DNA of 64,000 bases from Bog-532 sp963828445 (GTDB lineage Bacteria; Actinomycetota; Actinomycetes; Streptosporangiales; Streptosporangiaceae): contig CAWHFP010000014.1 in assembly GCA_963828445.1 (NCBI GenBank), forward strand, positions 1 through 64,000, in the 5' to 3' direction. Both the position numbers and the translations under genes were made by a program. Below are positions 1 through 9,917 of this stretch, in pieces. How positions within the stretch are numbered: the stretch's first letter is position 1; the number at the start of each line of letters is the position of its first letter. A model generated the notes under the pieces. It saw only the letters and a program-made list of their open reading frames with translations. It was not told where the DNA came from and ran no database searches.

Positions 1-17
1 CCAGGTCAGTGGCGGGC

Positions 18-2700
18 TTAGTCGGAGTTGAGCATGACCTGGAGCTGGCCGAACAGCTCGCGGCGGCTCTGGGCACCCAGGCGGCGGCGGATCCGGGCCA
101 TGTGGTGCTCCACGGTCTTGGCCGAGATGAACAGCTGGGCGCCGATCTCCTTGTAGGTCAGGCCGGTGAGCACCTGGCGGGCGATCTCCTGCTCGCGGGC
201 GCTGAGGACGGCGTCCGGGGGCGCCTCGGCCAGTTCGGTCCCACCCCCCGGCACCGGCACGGCCGCGGGCACCGTGCCCTCGGCGGGAGCCGGCGGCGGC
301 ACCGGGGCGGCCTGGGCCGCGCCCGCAGGTGCCTCCGGCCGGATCGCCCGGGCGCACTCGAGCAGGACGGCCATGGCCTTGCGGTCGGTGGCCCGGATCG
401 CCGCCTGCCCGGCCAGCCGGGCCCCTTCGGCTCCGGATCCGGCCGCGGCCAGCTGGCGGGCGGTCGCCACCACCTGGTCCACCTCGGCCGTCCCGGCCAG
501 CACCCGCATCCAGCAGACCGCCGCCTCGGCCAGCACGGCCGCGTACGGGCTGGCGCTGGCCGCCTCGGTCAGCGCGGCCACGTGCCGCCGGGCCTCCTGC
601 GGGGATTCGGCCGCGATCGCGGCGTGCACGCCGGACCAGTGCAACGGCACCCGCCACAACGCGGGCTCGCCCAGCTGTTCCAGCAGCACGTCGGCCTGGC
701 GCAGGTGGGGCTCGATCCACCACTGCTCGCTGAGACGGGCCGCGGCCACGGCCAGCTCACCCAGCGGCAGCAGGACGTACAGGTCGACCGGGTGCTGGAG
801 CATGGCCTCGCGGGCCCGGGACCAGCCGCGCTGCAGGGCGGACAGGTCGCCCTCGCGCCGGGCCAGCCCGACCTCGATGGCGGCCGCGAACAGCTCGTCG
901 CGGGGCTCCAGCGCGGGCCGGCCCGCGCCCGCGCCGGCCGCGGCCAGCAGGGCGTGCGCGTCGCCCGCGTGCCCGCGCAGCATGGCCAGGAACCCCAGGA
1001 GCAGCTGGTGCCGGGTCCCGGCCAGCCGGCCACCGTACCGGGCCGAGGTGGCTCGCCGCAGCACGGAGGCCGCGGCCGCGAACTCGCCCGCGTGCATGGC
1101 CACCAGCGCGGCCAGCGCCGCCGGGGTGTCCGGCAGCAGCGGCGTGCTGCCGGCCGACTCGAGCAGGCTCGCGGCCCGGCTCAGCTGGGACAACGCCACC
1201 ACCGACGAGCCGGTGACCGACTCCTCGACGCCGTGGGCGATCAGCGACTCGATCCCGTTCAGCAGGGTCGGCGTGTTCTCGGTGTGGCCGGGGCAGCTGG
1301 CCAGGACCTTCTGGGCCTCGGCCAGGGCGCCGATGCCGGCCAGCACCGGCACCGCGATCACCGGGTAGCCCGCTCCGCTGGCGGGGGAGTCGGTCAGCCG
1401 GTACAGCTCGGCGGCCCGGGCCAGCATGCCGCGGTGGGCCAGCACGGCGGCGGTGATACCCAGGGCCCGGGTCCGTTCGGCGGAGGGCTCGCCGTCCCCG
1501 GCCGCAGCGGTTAGCGAGTCGGTGACCAGGGCCTCGTCCGCGAGGCGGAGGGCCTCGTCGAGCCGGCCACAGCGGGCGGCCGCGTCGGCCCGGCCGGCCA
1601 GCAGAGCCGGCGACTGGGCCCCGGCCGCGGCCGCGGCCGCGAACAGCCGGCTGGCCAGATCGGGATGGGAACCAAGCGCTTCCTGCCCCGCCGCCTGCAG
1701 CGTCTCGGCTACCTGAGCACCCCGGGCGCTGGTCCGCAGCAGGGCCTGGCCCACCGGCAGCATCGAGCCGCCCCGGCTCAGCTGCAGCTCGGCCAGGCGT
1801 TCGCAGATCCGGTTGGTGTAGGCGGCCGGGGTCAGCCGGAGCAGCAGCCGGCCGACCAGCGGCACCACCGTGCCCTGGTCGGTCATGAGCCCGGTGGCCT
1901 GGGCCGCCTGCAGGGCCCGGTCGACGGCCGGGCCGTCGGTCTCCAGCAGGTGGCCGAGGGTCTCGGCGTCGCCGCCGGTGCTGAGCGTGGCCGCGAACAG
2001 CACGTCCCGGACCTCGGCGGGCAGGGCTTCCAGCACGTAACGCAGCTGCTCCCGGACCCCGGCCGGGACGTCCAGCCGGGTCCGCGGGACCAGGTGGCGC
2101 ACGGCGTCCGCGGTCAGCTGACCGCTGTCCCGCAGCCCGGTGACCAGCTGGTCGAGCAGCACCGGCAGGCCCGTGGTCTGCTCGTACATCAGCCGGGCCA
2201 GCAGCTCCGGGCACGGCGTGCCGAGCAGTTCGGCGACCCGGTCGGCGATGGCCGCCCGGTCCAGGTAGCCGAGCACGATCGGGGGGCGGCGGGCCGTCAG
2301 CGCGGTGCCGAGAGCGGTCAGCGCCGGGCTGGCCGGCCACCGCCGGTGCGCGACCAGCAGCCGCTGGCCCGGGGCGCCGGCCAGCTGACGCAGGGCGGCC
2401 AGCTGGGCCTCGTCCAGCAGGTGCGCGTCGTCGATGAGGATCGGCACGGTCCGCCAGACCGGCGCCCCCGGCGCCCTGGTCGGTCCCGGCGACCCCGGCG
2501 GCCGGGACATCGCGGACGACCGGCACGCCGCCCTCGGCGTAAGCCCGCGCGGCCGCTTCCAGCACCGGGGTCTTGCCGCAGCCGCCCGGCCCGGTGATGT
2601 CCAGCAGCAGGCCCGCACCCGGCTCGGCGCTGATCTCGGCGGCCACCCGGCTCGCGGCGGCGGGCACGCCGCTGTGCGGCCGCGCCTCGGTCGCCGTCAT
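18..2700 (-). CDS. LuxR-family (LAL-type) ATPase regulator, apparent frameshift
   Basis: Large transcriptional regulator of about 890 residues made of two frames. The N-terminal frame starts at an ATG at 2700 (MTATEARPHSG) and carries a Walker A motif GPGGCGKT near residue 38. Around 2460-2500 the homology moves by one base into the frame that runs to the TAA at 18. That frame holds a Walker B-like ILIDDAH, a long helical repeat region and a C-terminal LuxR HTH (LSAREQEIARQVLTGLTYKE, then a KTVEHH recognition helix). The order AAA-type NTPase, TPR-like middle, HTH is that of LAL/MalT-type regulators, which couple ligand and ATP binding to activation. Without the frame change the protein would lose its P-loop. 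An assembly indel is more likely than decay because both halves are intact. The target is unknown. Confidence 0.8.
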
Positions 2701-3139
2701 CTACCGGGTGGCCCGGGTATGACCAGCCGGGCCTGAAGTCACCAGCATCGTGCTCCTCGGTCGCTCGCCAGCAATCGCTTGCACGCTCAGTGCGGGATGC
2801 GGGAAGACCTGAGCCTGGTGGCGGCCGTGAAGCGGAAGAAACGGTCGCCACGGCCAGCCTTGTTCATGCCCCCCAAGGAACAGTGAATCTCATTTTGTGG
2901 CTACGTACAGGTTAATTTCATGTTTCGGTGCTCCAAGTCGCTTTAGTTGATCTTTAAACCATGTCTTCGCAGGCCAGAGTGGGTACAGACCGGGCCGACC
3001 GCGGTCCCAGGCGGCCACGCTCGCGTCATCGGCGCCGGGACCGAGCGGAACCCGGCCTGACGGCACGGCGAGCTGACCCGGGAGGCAGCGAAGTGACCTT
3101 CGACCGATTAATTGTGCGACCGGGGATCGTCACCCCTGT
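2701..3139. other. Gene-free region between divergent LuxR and epoxide hydrolase genes
   Basis: No convincing coding sequence. An imperfect inverted repeat (GTGGCGGCCGT with ACGGTCGCCAC, one mismatch) lies at about 2819-2855. It is followed at 2880-2965 by a locally AT-rich patch (TTAATTTCATG, TTTAGTTGATCTTTAAACC), unusual in this very GC-rich DNA. This probably contains the promoters for the leftward LuxR gene and the rightward hydrolase. No exact -35/-10 pair is claimed. Confidence 0.45.
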
Positions 3140-4264
3140 ATGGCCATGACCGATAAGGAGATCGAAACGTTCCGGGTCGACGTCCCGGCGTTGCCCCGGG
3201 CCGACCTGCGGGACCGGCTCGACCGGACGCGCTGGACCCCGGGGCTGGATGACGCCGGGTACGGGCTGCCGCTCGCGGTGGTGCGGCCCCTGGCCGAATA
3301 CTGGCGCGACGGCTTCGACTGGCCGGCCCAGGAGGCCCGGCTCAACGCGTACCCGCAGTTCACCACCACCATCGACGGCAGCCGGGTGCACTTCCTGCAC
3401 GTACGGTCGCCCGAACCGGATCCGCTGCCGCTGGTCCTGAGCCACGGCTGGCCCGGTTCGGTGGCCGAATACCTCGAGGTGCTGGGCCCGCTCAGCGACC
3501 CCCGGGCCCACGGCCTGGACCCGTCGCTGGCCTTCGATCTGGTGGTGCCGTCCCTGCCCGGGTCCGGTTTCTCCGGGCCCACCGCCGATTCCGGCTGGGG
3601 CCCGCGGCGGATCGCCCGGGCCTGGGCCGTGCTGATGCGGCGGCTCGGCTACCACCGGTACGGGGCGGCCGGCAACGACTGGGGCTCGTTCATCGCCCCG
3701 GAACTGGGCCGGATCGCCCCCGACGCCGTGGCCGGGGTGCACGTCACCCAGGCCTGGGCCCCGCCGCCGGACGACCCGGACCTGATCGCGTCGCTGTCGG
3801 CCGAGGACCGGGCCGCGTTCGACGCCTTCGTGGACTACCAGCAGCACCACGCCGCCTACGGGACCGTGCAGGGGCAGGCCCCGCAGACGCTGGCCCACGC
3901 GCTGACCGATTCGCCGGCCGGCCTGCTCGGGTGGAACGCGCAGGCCATGCAGCCCTACGGGCTGGACGACGACGCGATCTTGACCCACGTGTCGATCCAC
4001 TGGTTCACCGGGACCGCGGGCACCGCCCTGCGGATCTACGCCGACGCGGCCCGGGAGGAGCCCGCCACCGGACCGACCACGGTGCCCATGGGGGTGGCCC
4101 AGTTCCCCGGCGACCTGGCCTCGGTCCGCGCCTTCGCGGAACGGGCCCACGGCAACATCGTGTCCTGGAACCACTACCCGAGCGGTGGCCACTACGCGGC
4201 CCACACCGACCCCGGCCTGGTCGTCCAGGATCTGCGTCAGTTCTTCGCCTCGGTCCGCAGCTGA
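3140..4264 (+). CDS. Epoxide hydrolase (EHN / microsomal-type alpha/beta hydrolase)
   Basis: A 374-residue cytosolic alpha/beta hydrolase of the microsomal epoxide hydrolase type, which opens epoxides to diols through an aspartyl ester. The N-terminal EHN region (TFRVDVPALPRADLRDRLDR) is followed by the oxyanion motif HGWPGS near residues 101-106, the nucleophile Asp180 in GNDWG, and a catalytic-base histidine in SGGHYAAH near residue 351. The length is normal for the family. The ATG at 3140 is used, and an in-frame ATG two codons later is an alternative. It stands alone, with a possible regulatory inverted repeat and the c-di-GMP gene downstream. The substrate cannot be inferred. Confidence 0.9.
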   Translation: MAMTDKEIETFRVDVPALPRADLRDRLDRTRWTPGLDDAGYGLPLAVVRPLAEYWRDGFDWPAQEARLNAYPQFTTTIDGSRVHFLHVRSPEPDPLPLVLSHGWPGSVAEYLEVLGPLSDPRAHGLDPSLAFDLVVPSLPGSGFSGPTADSGWGPRRIARAWAVLMRRLGYHRYGAAGNDWGSFIAPELGRIAPDAVAGVHVTQAWAPPPDDPDLIASLSAEDRAAFDAFVDYQQHHAAYGTVQGQAPQTLAHALTDSPAGLLGWNAQAMQPYGLDDDAILTHVSIHWFTGTAGTALRIYADAAREEPATGPTTVPMGVAQFPGDLASVRAFAERAHGNIVSWNHYPSGGHYAAHTDPGLVVQDLRQFFASVRS

Positions 4265-4310
4265 CCCAGCCGGCTCCCCAGCTGACCCGGCCTGGAACCA
4301 TATTCACCCG

Positions 4311-4340
4311 ATTGTGATCACGGCGTGGGCTGCTCACAAT
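4311..4340. promoter_or_regulatory. Inverted repeat upstream of c-di-GMP gene
   Basis: Perfect 7-bp arms ATTGTGA and TCACAAT separated by 16 bp, located 71-100 bp before the ATG of the EAL/GGDEF gene. The half-sites resemble TGTGA/TCACA boxes of CRP-family regulators, but the spacing is wider than the classical 6 bp. Assignment to a CRP-like factor is only an inference. Confidence 0.4.
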
Positions 4341-4410
4341 GGGCCACCAGTAGTTACAGTGTGTTTACTGGGATCGGAGTCACCTGAGGTCATCTGGGGA
4401 GCGGCGGGGG

Positions 4411-6852
4411 ATGGCGGTCAAAGCCGAAGACGTGGCGGCGCGGCTGCTGGCCGAGTTCCCGCAGGCCCTGCGGGACGGGCAACTGGTGGCCTACTTCCAG
4501 CCCGAGGTCGAGCTGTCCTCCGGGCGGGTGGTCGCGGCCGAGTCGCTGGCCCGGTGGGAGCACCCCGAGCTGGGCACGCTGTCGCCGGTGCTGTTCACCC
4601 CGCTGGCCAGCCGGCTGGGCCTGATGGGTGAGCTGACCCGGCTGATGCTGCAGCGGTCGCTGGCCCAGCAGCGGAGCTGGTCCGCGGCGGGCTGGGACAT
4701 TCCGGTCTCGGTCAACGTCGGGCCGGAATCGGTGGCCGATCCGGGGTTCCCGGCCCTGATCGCCGACCTGCTGCACCAGGAGCAGGTCCCCGGGCGCATG
4801 CTCACCCTGGAGGTCAGCGAGCAGACCCGCACGGTCGCGGTCAGCTCGAGCTTCTTCGCCCAGCTGGCCGAGTTCGGCGTGCGGGTCGCGCTGGACGACT
4901 TCGGCACCGGCTTCGCCTCGCTGGAGAGCCTGGGCGACTGGCCGGTGGACGAGCTCAAGCTCGACATGTCGCTGGTCCGGCCGATGACCAGCAACACCAG
5001 CTTCCGCACGATCGTGCGGACCAGCATCGACCTGGCCCACCAACTCGGGGTCAAGGTGGTGGCGGAAGGGGTCGAGTCGGAGGCAGTCCGGTCCGAGCTC
5101 AAGGCCCTCGGCTGCGACATCGGCCAGGGCTTCCTGCTCGGCAAGCCGATGGCGGCCACCGTGTTCACCGACTGGCTGCGCGAGCGCGACGGGCTGGCGC
5201 TGCGCCGGAGCCCGGTCCCGTACCCGTATCCCATGGCCGGCCCGCCCGCTCCCGCGCGCACCGCCGCCGATCACGGGCGCGTCTGGCTGCGGGCCGAATA
5301 CCACCGGGTGGACTGGCTGGCCCGGCGGGTCGTGGGCCTGACCGGAGCGACCACCCTGATCGCCGCCGTCCTGATGCTGGTCGCCTACGGCCTGTGGCAG
5401 ATCTTCCGCTGGGGCGGCCACGCCCACCAGGCCCTGATCGGGGACCTGGCCTACGTCCCGGTGAACGGGGCCGCGGTGTTCTGCGCCTGGCGGGTCTCCC
5501 AGCGCAAGGACCTGGGCCGCCGGGTCTGCCGGACCTGGCGGCTGCTCGCGGTGGCGCTGGCCCTCTACCTGCTGGGTGACCTGCTGCAGCTGTTCTATGA
5601 GGTCGTGCTGCACAAGAAGCCGTACCCGACCTGGGCCGACGCCGCCTACCTGAGCTTCTACGTGGTCGCCGTCATCGGCCTGATGACGTTCCCGTCCCGG
5701 CGCCGGACCCGGTCCGAGCGGCTGCGGCTGCTGCTGGACACCGGCACCGTGTTCATCGGCGGCGTCACCCTCATCTGGTACCTGATCCTCGGTCCGGCCG
5801 TGCGGGGGGCCGACTTCGACCTGCAGGACCTGGTCACCTTCGCCTACCCGGTCGGCGACATGCTGCTGCTGTTCGGGGTGCTGTCGCTGCTGTGGCGGGG
5901 CGCGCCCCGGCGCTCGGTGGTGCCGCTGCGGATCTTCGCCGGCGGCCTGCTGGTCTTCATCGCGGCCGACGTCACCTACAACTACATCATCGTGCACTCC
6001 ACGTACATCGGCGGCGACCCGGTCGACACCCTCTGGTACGTGGCGCTGACCATCTTGTTCGTAGCGGCCGGCAGCCAGCTGCAGGCCGGCCCGGGTGGCG
6101 ACACCACCCCGCTGCCGTCGGTGCCCGCGCCCCGGCCCAGCGCCCTGCCCTATCTGGCCGTGGCCGGCAGTTATCTGCTGCTGATCCTGCTCGGCCTGCA
6201 CGACGTGGCGTTCAACCCACTGGGGGGCGTGCTGGTCGGCGCGGTCGTGCTGACCGTGCTGGTCAGTGCCCGCCAGTTCGCCGCCCTGCGCGACAACGGC
6301 CGGCTGGCGACCCGGTACGCCGAGCTGGCCTCCATCGACGGAATGACGGGCCTGTACAACCGGCGTCACTTCATGGAGCTGGCCGAGGGCGCGTTCGCGC
6401 ACGCCCAGCGGGTCAGCCAGCCGCTGGTCGCGCTGATGATCGACGTCGACCACTTCAAGGAGATCAACGACGTCCACGGGCACGCCGTCGGCGACCGGGT
6501 GCTGACCGACCTGGCCCGGTCCTGCCGGGAGCACGTCCGGGCCAACGACATCGCGGGCCGGTACGGCGGCGACGAGTTCATCATCATCATTCCCGGCACC
6601 ACCAGCACCCGGGCCGCCCAGCTGGCCGCCAGCCTGACCGGCCCGCCCGCCCGGGTGGCCGGGACCGACGGGTCGCCGGTGGTGTTCACGCTCAGCGTCG
6701 GCATCGCCGAGTGCGCGGACTGCCGCGACCTGCCCAGCCTGCTGGCCCGGGCCGACCTGGCCATGTACGAGGCCAAGCGGGCCGGCGGTGGGTGTTACCG
6801 GATCTTCGAGAGCACCGGCATGGCCCCGGATGCGGCCGTGCCGGCCGGCTGA
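4411..6852 (+). CDS. EAL - multi-TM - GGDEF bifunctional c-di-GMP protein
   Basis: An 813-residue membrane protein with an N-terminal EAL phosphodiesterase domain (about residues 20-270), some eight to ten hydrophobic helices (about 300-620) and a C-terminal GGDEF diguanylate cyclase domain (about 640-805). The EAL part has ESLARW in place of EAL, plus VNVGPES, LDDFGTG (near 160), ELKLD and VVAEGVE, so the metal and catalytic ligands look intact. The GGDEF part has a canonical YGGDEF near residue 718, with an RxxD inhibitory site (RAND) five residues upstream. Both synthesis and hydrolysis of cyclic di-GMP are therefore possible. The order is reversed from the common GGDEF-EAL tandem, and the membrane block separates the two enzymes. 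Start: ATG after GGGGAGCGGCGGGGG. Confidence 0.92.
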   Translation: MAVKAEDVAARLLAEFPQALRDGQLVAYFQPEVELSSGRVVAAESLARWEHPELGTLSPVLFTPLASRLGLMGELTRLMLQRSLAQQRSWSAAGWDIPVSVNVGPESVADPGFPALIADLLHQEQVPGRMLTLEVSEQTRTVAVSSSFFAQLAEFGVRVALDDFGTGFASLESLGDWPVDELKLDMSLVRPMTSNTSFRTIVRTSIDLAHQLGVKVVAEGVESEAVRSELKALGCDIGQGFLLGKPMAATVFTDWLRERDGLALRRSPVPYPYPMAGPPAPARTAADHGRVWLRAEYHRVDWLARRVVGLTGATTLIAAVLMLVAYGLWQIFRWGGHAHQALIGDLAYVPVNGAAVFCAWRVSQRKDLGRRVCRTWRLLAVALALYLLGDLLQLFYEVVLHKKPYPTWADAAYLSFYVVAVIGLMTFPSRRRTRSERLRLLLDTGTVFIGGVTLIWYLILGPAVRGADFDLQDLVTFAYPVGDMLLLFGVLSLLWRGAPRRSVVPLRIFAGGLLVFIAADVTYNYIIVHSTYIGGDPVDTLWYVALTILFVAAGSQLQAGPGGDTTPLPSVPAPRPSALPYLAVAGSYLLLILLGLHDVAFNPLGGVLVGAVVLTVLVSARQFAALRDNGRLATRYAELASIDGMTGLYNRRHFMELAEGAFAHAQRVSQPLVALMIDVDHFKEINDVHGHAVGDRVLTDLARSCREHVRANDIAGRYGGDEFIIIIPGTTSTRAAQLAASLTGPPARVAGTDGSPVVFTLSVGIAECADCRDLPSLLARADLAMYEAKRAGGGCYRIFESTGMAPDAAVPAG

Positions 6853-6966
6853 ACCCGGGTGCTCTCGGGGGCGTACCGGCCGGCCCGGGGCTACCCCCGA
6901 TGACGTAGCGCCAGAGCCGTAGCTGGCCCGACGACAGGGCCGCCGCGGCCGGGCAGCATCGAACCC

Positions 6967-7815
6967 ATGGAAACCAGTACCAGCAGTACCAGCGGTTCCG
7001 GCCCCCGGCTGATCGTCCGGCGACTCGGCCGGCGACCCGGCCGGCTGATCGGCACCGAACTGCTCAAGCTCCGCACCATGCGGGTCAGCTACGGCCTGGC
7101 CCTGGCCGCGGTCGCGGTGACCGCGCTGTTCGCCGCGCTCCAGGCGGCCCGGGCCGGTGACCGGGTGGGACCGGTCTCGACCGCGACCGGGCTCGGCTCG
7201 GTCACCACCGCCACCGGGATCGCCCTGGTCTTCGCGGCCATCCTCGGGGTCCTGGCCAGCACCGGCGAGTTCCGGCACGGCAGCGCCACCCTGACCTACC
7301 TGGCCACCCCGGCCCGGGGCCGGGTGCTGGCGGCCAAGGCCACCGCGGCCGCGGCCGCCGGGGCCCTGTACGGCCTGGCCGCCGGGGTCGTGGCCACCGG
7401 CGTCGGCCTGATCTTCGTGGCGGCCAAAGGCGATCACGTCACCCTGAGCGCGGGGGTGCTGACCGGCCACATCCTGGGCGCGGGCCTGGCCGCCGCCCTG
7501 TTCGCCGCGGCCGGAGTGGGGGTCGGCGCGCTGATCCGCTCCCAGCTGGCCGGCGTCATCGTGGTGTTCGCCTGGTGCCTGGTGGTCGAGACCATCCTGG
7601 GCGGCACGGTCCAGGCGGTTCGCCCGTACCTGCCCTACACCGCCGCGGCCACCCTGGGCGGCACGCGGCTGGGTTCGGCCGCGTTCGGCCCGGGGTTCTC
7701 GGTCTCCGGCCAGTCACCCCTGCCGTTCGTCGGGGCCGCGGCCCTGGTCGCCGGGCTCGGGGTGCTGCTGGCCCTGGTGGCCGGCCGGACCACCATCCGG
7801 CGCGACATCAGCTGA
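6967..7815 (+). CDS. ABC-2 type transporter permease-like membrane protein
   Basis: A 282-residue integral membrane protein with about six hydrophobic helices. The N-terminal LIGTELLKLRTMRVSY segment is typical of ABC-2 permeases that start with a cytosolic 'E-x-x-K-L-R' stretch. It begins with an STSSTSGSG-rich leader from the ATG at 6967. No ATPase gene is adjacent, so it is an orphan permease or works with an ATPase encoded elsewhere. The substrate is unknown. Confidence 0.7.
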   Translation: METSTSSTSGSGPRLIVRRLGRRPGRLIGTELLKLRTMRVSYGLALAAVAVTALFAALQAARAGDRVGPVSTATGLGSVTTATGIALVFAAILGVLASTGEFRHGSATLTYLATPARGRVLAAKATAAAAAGALYGLAAGVVATGVGLIFVAAKGDHVTLSAGVLTGHILGAGLAAALFAAAGVGVGALIRSQLAGVIVVFAWCLVVETILGGTVQAVRPYLPYTAAATLGGTRLGSAAFGPGFSVSGQSPLPFVGAAALVAGLGVLLALVAGRTTIRRDIS

Positions 7816-7924
7816 CCGGCGGCCTCACCCGTCGGCGCGGGTGCCCCAGCCGCGTGGTTCGTAGAGGTGGAGCATGGTCCCCGCCCGGACCGGGCGGCGG
7901 GCGCCGGTGCGCATACTGGGGGCC

Positions 7925-8287
7925 ATGGAGGATGCCTCGTCCGGCCGCCCGGAGCGGCAGCGACGCGAGCTGGCCTACCTGACCGATGATCAGGTGCCGG
8001 CCGAGGAGCGGGGCTGGGTCGTGCTGGGCCTGCTCGCTCACGCCGTGGCCGCCGTGGTCCTGATCGCGGCCGAGGCGACCTGGGTGATCGCCGCGGTGGT
8101 CCGCGTCTGGCGACGTCGCGGTGACGGCTGGACCGCGGCGGTCCGGACCGGCGTACACCGCCCCACGCTGGTCGCCGTCCTGGCCGCCCGGCTCGGTTAC
8201 GTGATCTTCCGCCGGATCGGGCTCACGCGGTTGGACCAGCGCGCCGCGGAGCACGCCGGGCGGGACCGCGGGTCAGCGGGCCGGTAG
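7925..8287 (+). CDS. Small hypothetical protein with a hydrophobic helix
   Basis: A 120-residue protein not recognised as a named family. From the ATG at 7925 it has a charged N-terminus (MEDASSGRPERQRRELAYL), one clear hydrophobic segment (VVLGLLAHAVAAVVLIAAEA) and a basic C-terminus. A GTG 17 codons upstream (7874) is in frame, but the 7925 ATG has a purine run (GGGGG) close by and gives a more natural start. Codon use matches its neighbours. It is probably a small membrane-associated protein. Confidence 0.5.
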   Translation: MEDASSGRPERQRRELAYLTDDQVPAEERGWVVLGLLAHAVAAVVLIAAEATWVIAAVVRVWRRRGDGWTAAVRTGVHRPTLVAVLAARLGYVIFRRIGLTRLDQRAAEHAGRDRGSAGR

Positions 8288-8417
8288 CGGCGGCCCGGGC
8301 TCTCCCGGCCTGATCGCCGCTTCCGCGCTGGCCGCCGTCGCCGTGAGGGTTCATTTATTGATCGAAGGTCGAGGCCGCGAGCCCGGGTTCAGCCTCGGCC
8401 TGCGGCCCCAGCCGGCG

Positions 8418-9908
8418 TTACTCGGGCAGGTCGAAGAGGATGCCTTCGCAGCTGCGGACCACGGTGCGGGCGGCGTCCTTGAAGGCCCGGGCGTAGACCG
8501 GGTGCTCGCTGATCCGCCGCCACCGCTCCAGGGTCTCCACGGTGACCGCGCGCAGCATCTGGGCGTCGGTGTCGTCGACCAGGCCGAGCCGCTGGGCCGG
8601 GCTGGCCCCGTTCGCACCCAGCAGGCGCTCGGCCTCGGCCCGGTAGGCGTCGGGGATCGCCACCGACGAGGAGCGGATGGCGGTCAGCAGCCGCATCTCG
8701 ACGAACTCGTGGCTGCCGGCCAGGATCCGCTCGACCTCGGCCAGCAGCGAACGGCTCTGCGGCAACGGCTCGCGGCGCAGCACGTGATCGACGGCCATCA
8801 GCGCCGACCGGGCCTTGAGCAGATCCCGGCGCTCGGTGAACCGGCTGGTCAGGGAGGTACGCAGGTCGTCCAGCCCGCTGCGCCGGACCATTTCGGCGGC
8901 GAGCAGGTCCGGGCTGTCGCTGCCCTGCCGGACCAGGGTCGTGGCCAGCCGCACGCCGAACAGGCCGAACCGTTCCAGCAGGGCCCGCCGGGTGTCGATG
9001 GAGAGCAGGGCGTCCTCGCGCGGCCCGGACACCAGGAACCGGTCGACCGAGATCAGCAGGGCGTCGGCGTCGTCGCGGGAGGTGCCGGCCAGCGCCACGA
9101 AGGCCTGGAACTCGTCCTGCCGGAGCGTCCGGCCGGCCTGGGCCAGCAGCCCGGCCACGGACACCACGTCCTGGCACAGGCCGAGCATCCGGGGATCGGA
9201 CCGGTAGCGGGTGGCCACCCGGCGGGCGGACTGCAGGGCGTCCAGGCGGCCGCCGCCGATCTCGTCGGCCCGGGACAGCACCGCGATCGCGTTCAGCCCG
9301 CTGGCCCGGGCCGTGCCGTACTCGCTGAACGCCTCCAGGAACTCGTAGTCGGTGGCGTGCAGGTGCCGCATCAGGTAGACCACCGCGTCGGCGGCGGCGG
9401 GCTCGTCCTCGGGCAGCAGGAAGGCCGCCGACCGCTCGGAGTTCTCGGTCGTCATCGACCCGATGCCGGGGGTGTCGATCAGCGTGGTGGCCTGGAGCCG
9501 CCGGGACGGCCAGTCCACCACCAGCCGGTCGACCTCCTCGACCGGGGTGCCGTTCAGGTCGATGATCAGCCGGCCGTCACGGCGGCTGGCGGGCAGCGGA
9601 TGCGGGCTGCCCTGCTTCGGGAACATCGTCAGCCGGGGCGAACTGGCGTACTGGTACCAGGTCACCAGCTTGGTGCACTCGGCCGCGTCGGTGGCGGCCA
9701 CCATCTCGCCGACCATGGCGTTGAGCAGCGTCGACTTCCCGGCCTTGACCTTGCCGGCGATGGCCACCTGCAGAGGGGCGTCGATCCGCTCCAGTTCCCC
9801 GCGCAGCCAGCGCTGGGTCTGGGGCGCGTCCCGGTAGGCCTCGATAGCCCGCTGGAGCAGCTGGCGAGCCGTCCCGGACAGGTTCGACGTACTGGTTACC
9901 GCAGCCAG
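8418..9908 (-). CDS. Dynamin-like GTPase (IniC-like), start codon uncertain
   Basis: Second dynamin-family GTPase of the iniBAC-like block. The G1 motif AGKVKAGKSTL, G3 DTPGIGS and G4 SRAD are visible, followed by a helical stalk region. The first in-frame ATG/GTG/TTG is a GTG at 9767, only five residues before the P-loop. Yet a convincing family N-terminus (ARQLLQRAIEAYRD and onward) is encoded upstream of it. That upstream part has only CTG codons available after the preceding gene's TAG at 9918-9920, so the CTG at 9908 is given here as the most upstream start. The frame is the same as that of the upstream GTPase, so start-codon weakness, coupling or stop readthrough are all possible. It likely acts in membrane remodelling with the adjacent paralogue. 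Confidence 0.8.
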   Translation of the reverse strand: MAAVTSTSNLSGTARQLLQRAIEAYRDAPQTQRWLRGELERIDAPLQVAIAGKVKAGKSTLLNAMVGEMVAATDAAECTKLVTWYQYASSPRLTMFPKQGSPHPLPASRRDGRLIIDLNGTPVEEVDRLVVDWPSRRLQATTLIDTPGIGSMTTENSERSAAFLLPEDEPAAADAVVYLMRHLHATDYEFLEAFSEYGTARASGLNAIAVLSRADEIGGGRLDALQSARRVATRYRSDPRMLGLCQDVVSVAGLLAQAGRTLRQDEFQAFVALAGTSRDDADALLISVDRFLVSGPREDALLSIDTRRALLERFGLFGVRLATTLVRQGSDSPDLLAAEMVRRSGLDDLRTSLTSRFTERRDLLKARSALMAVDHVLRREPLPQSRSLLAEVERILAGSHEFVEMRLLTAIRSSSVAIPDAYRAEAERLLGANGASPAQRLGLVDDTDAQMLRAVTVETLERWRRISEHPVYARAFKDAARTVVRSCEGILFDLPE

Positions 9909-9917
9909 GATCCCAAC

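Noticed and set aside
4390..7470. Very long open frame on the minus strand across the EAL/GGDEF gene and permease
   Set aside because: Its protein is Gly/Arg/Gln/His-rich low complexity with no motif, while the plus strand has two well-defined proteins. It is a high-GC antisense shadow.
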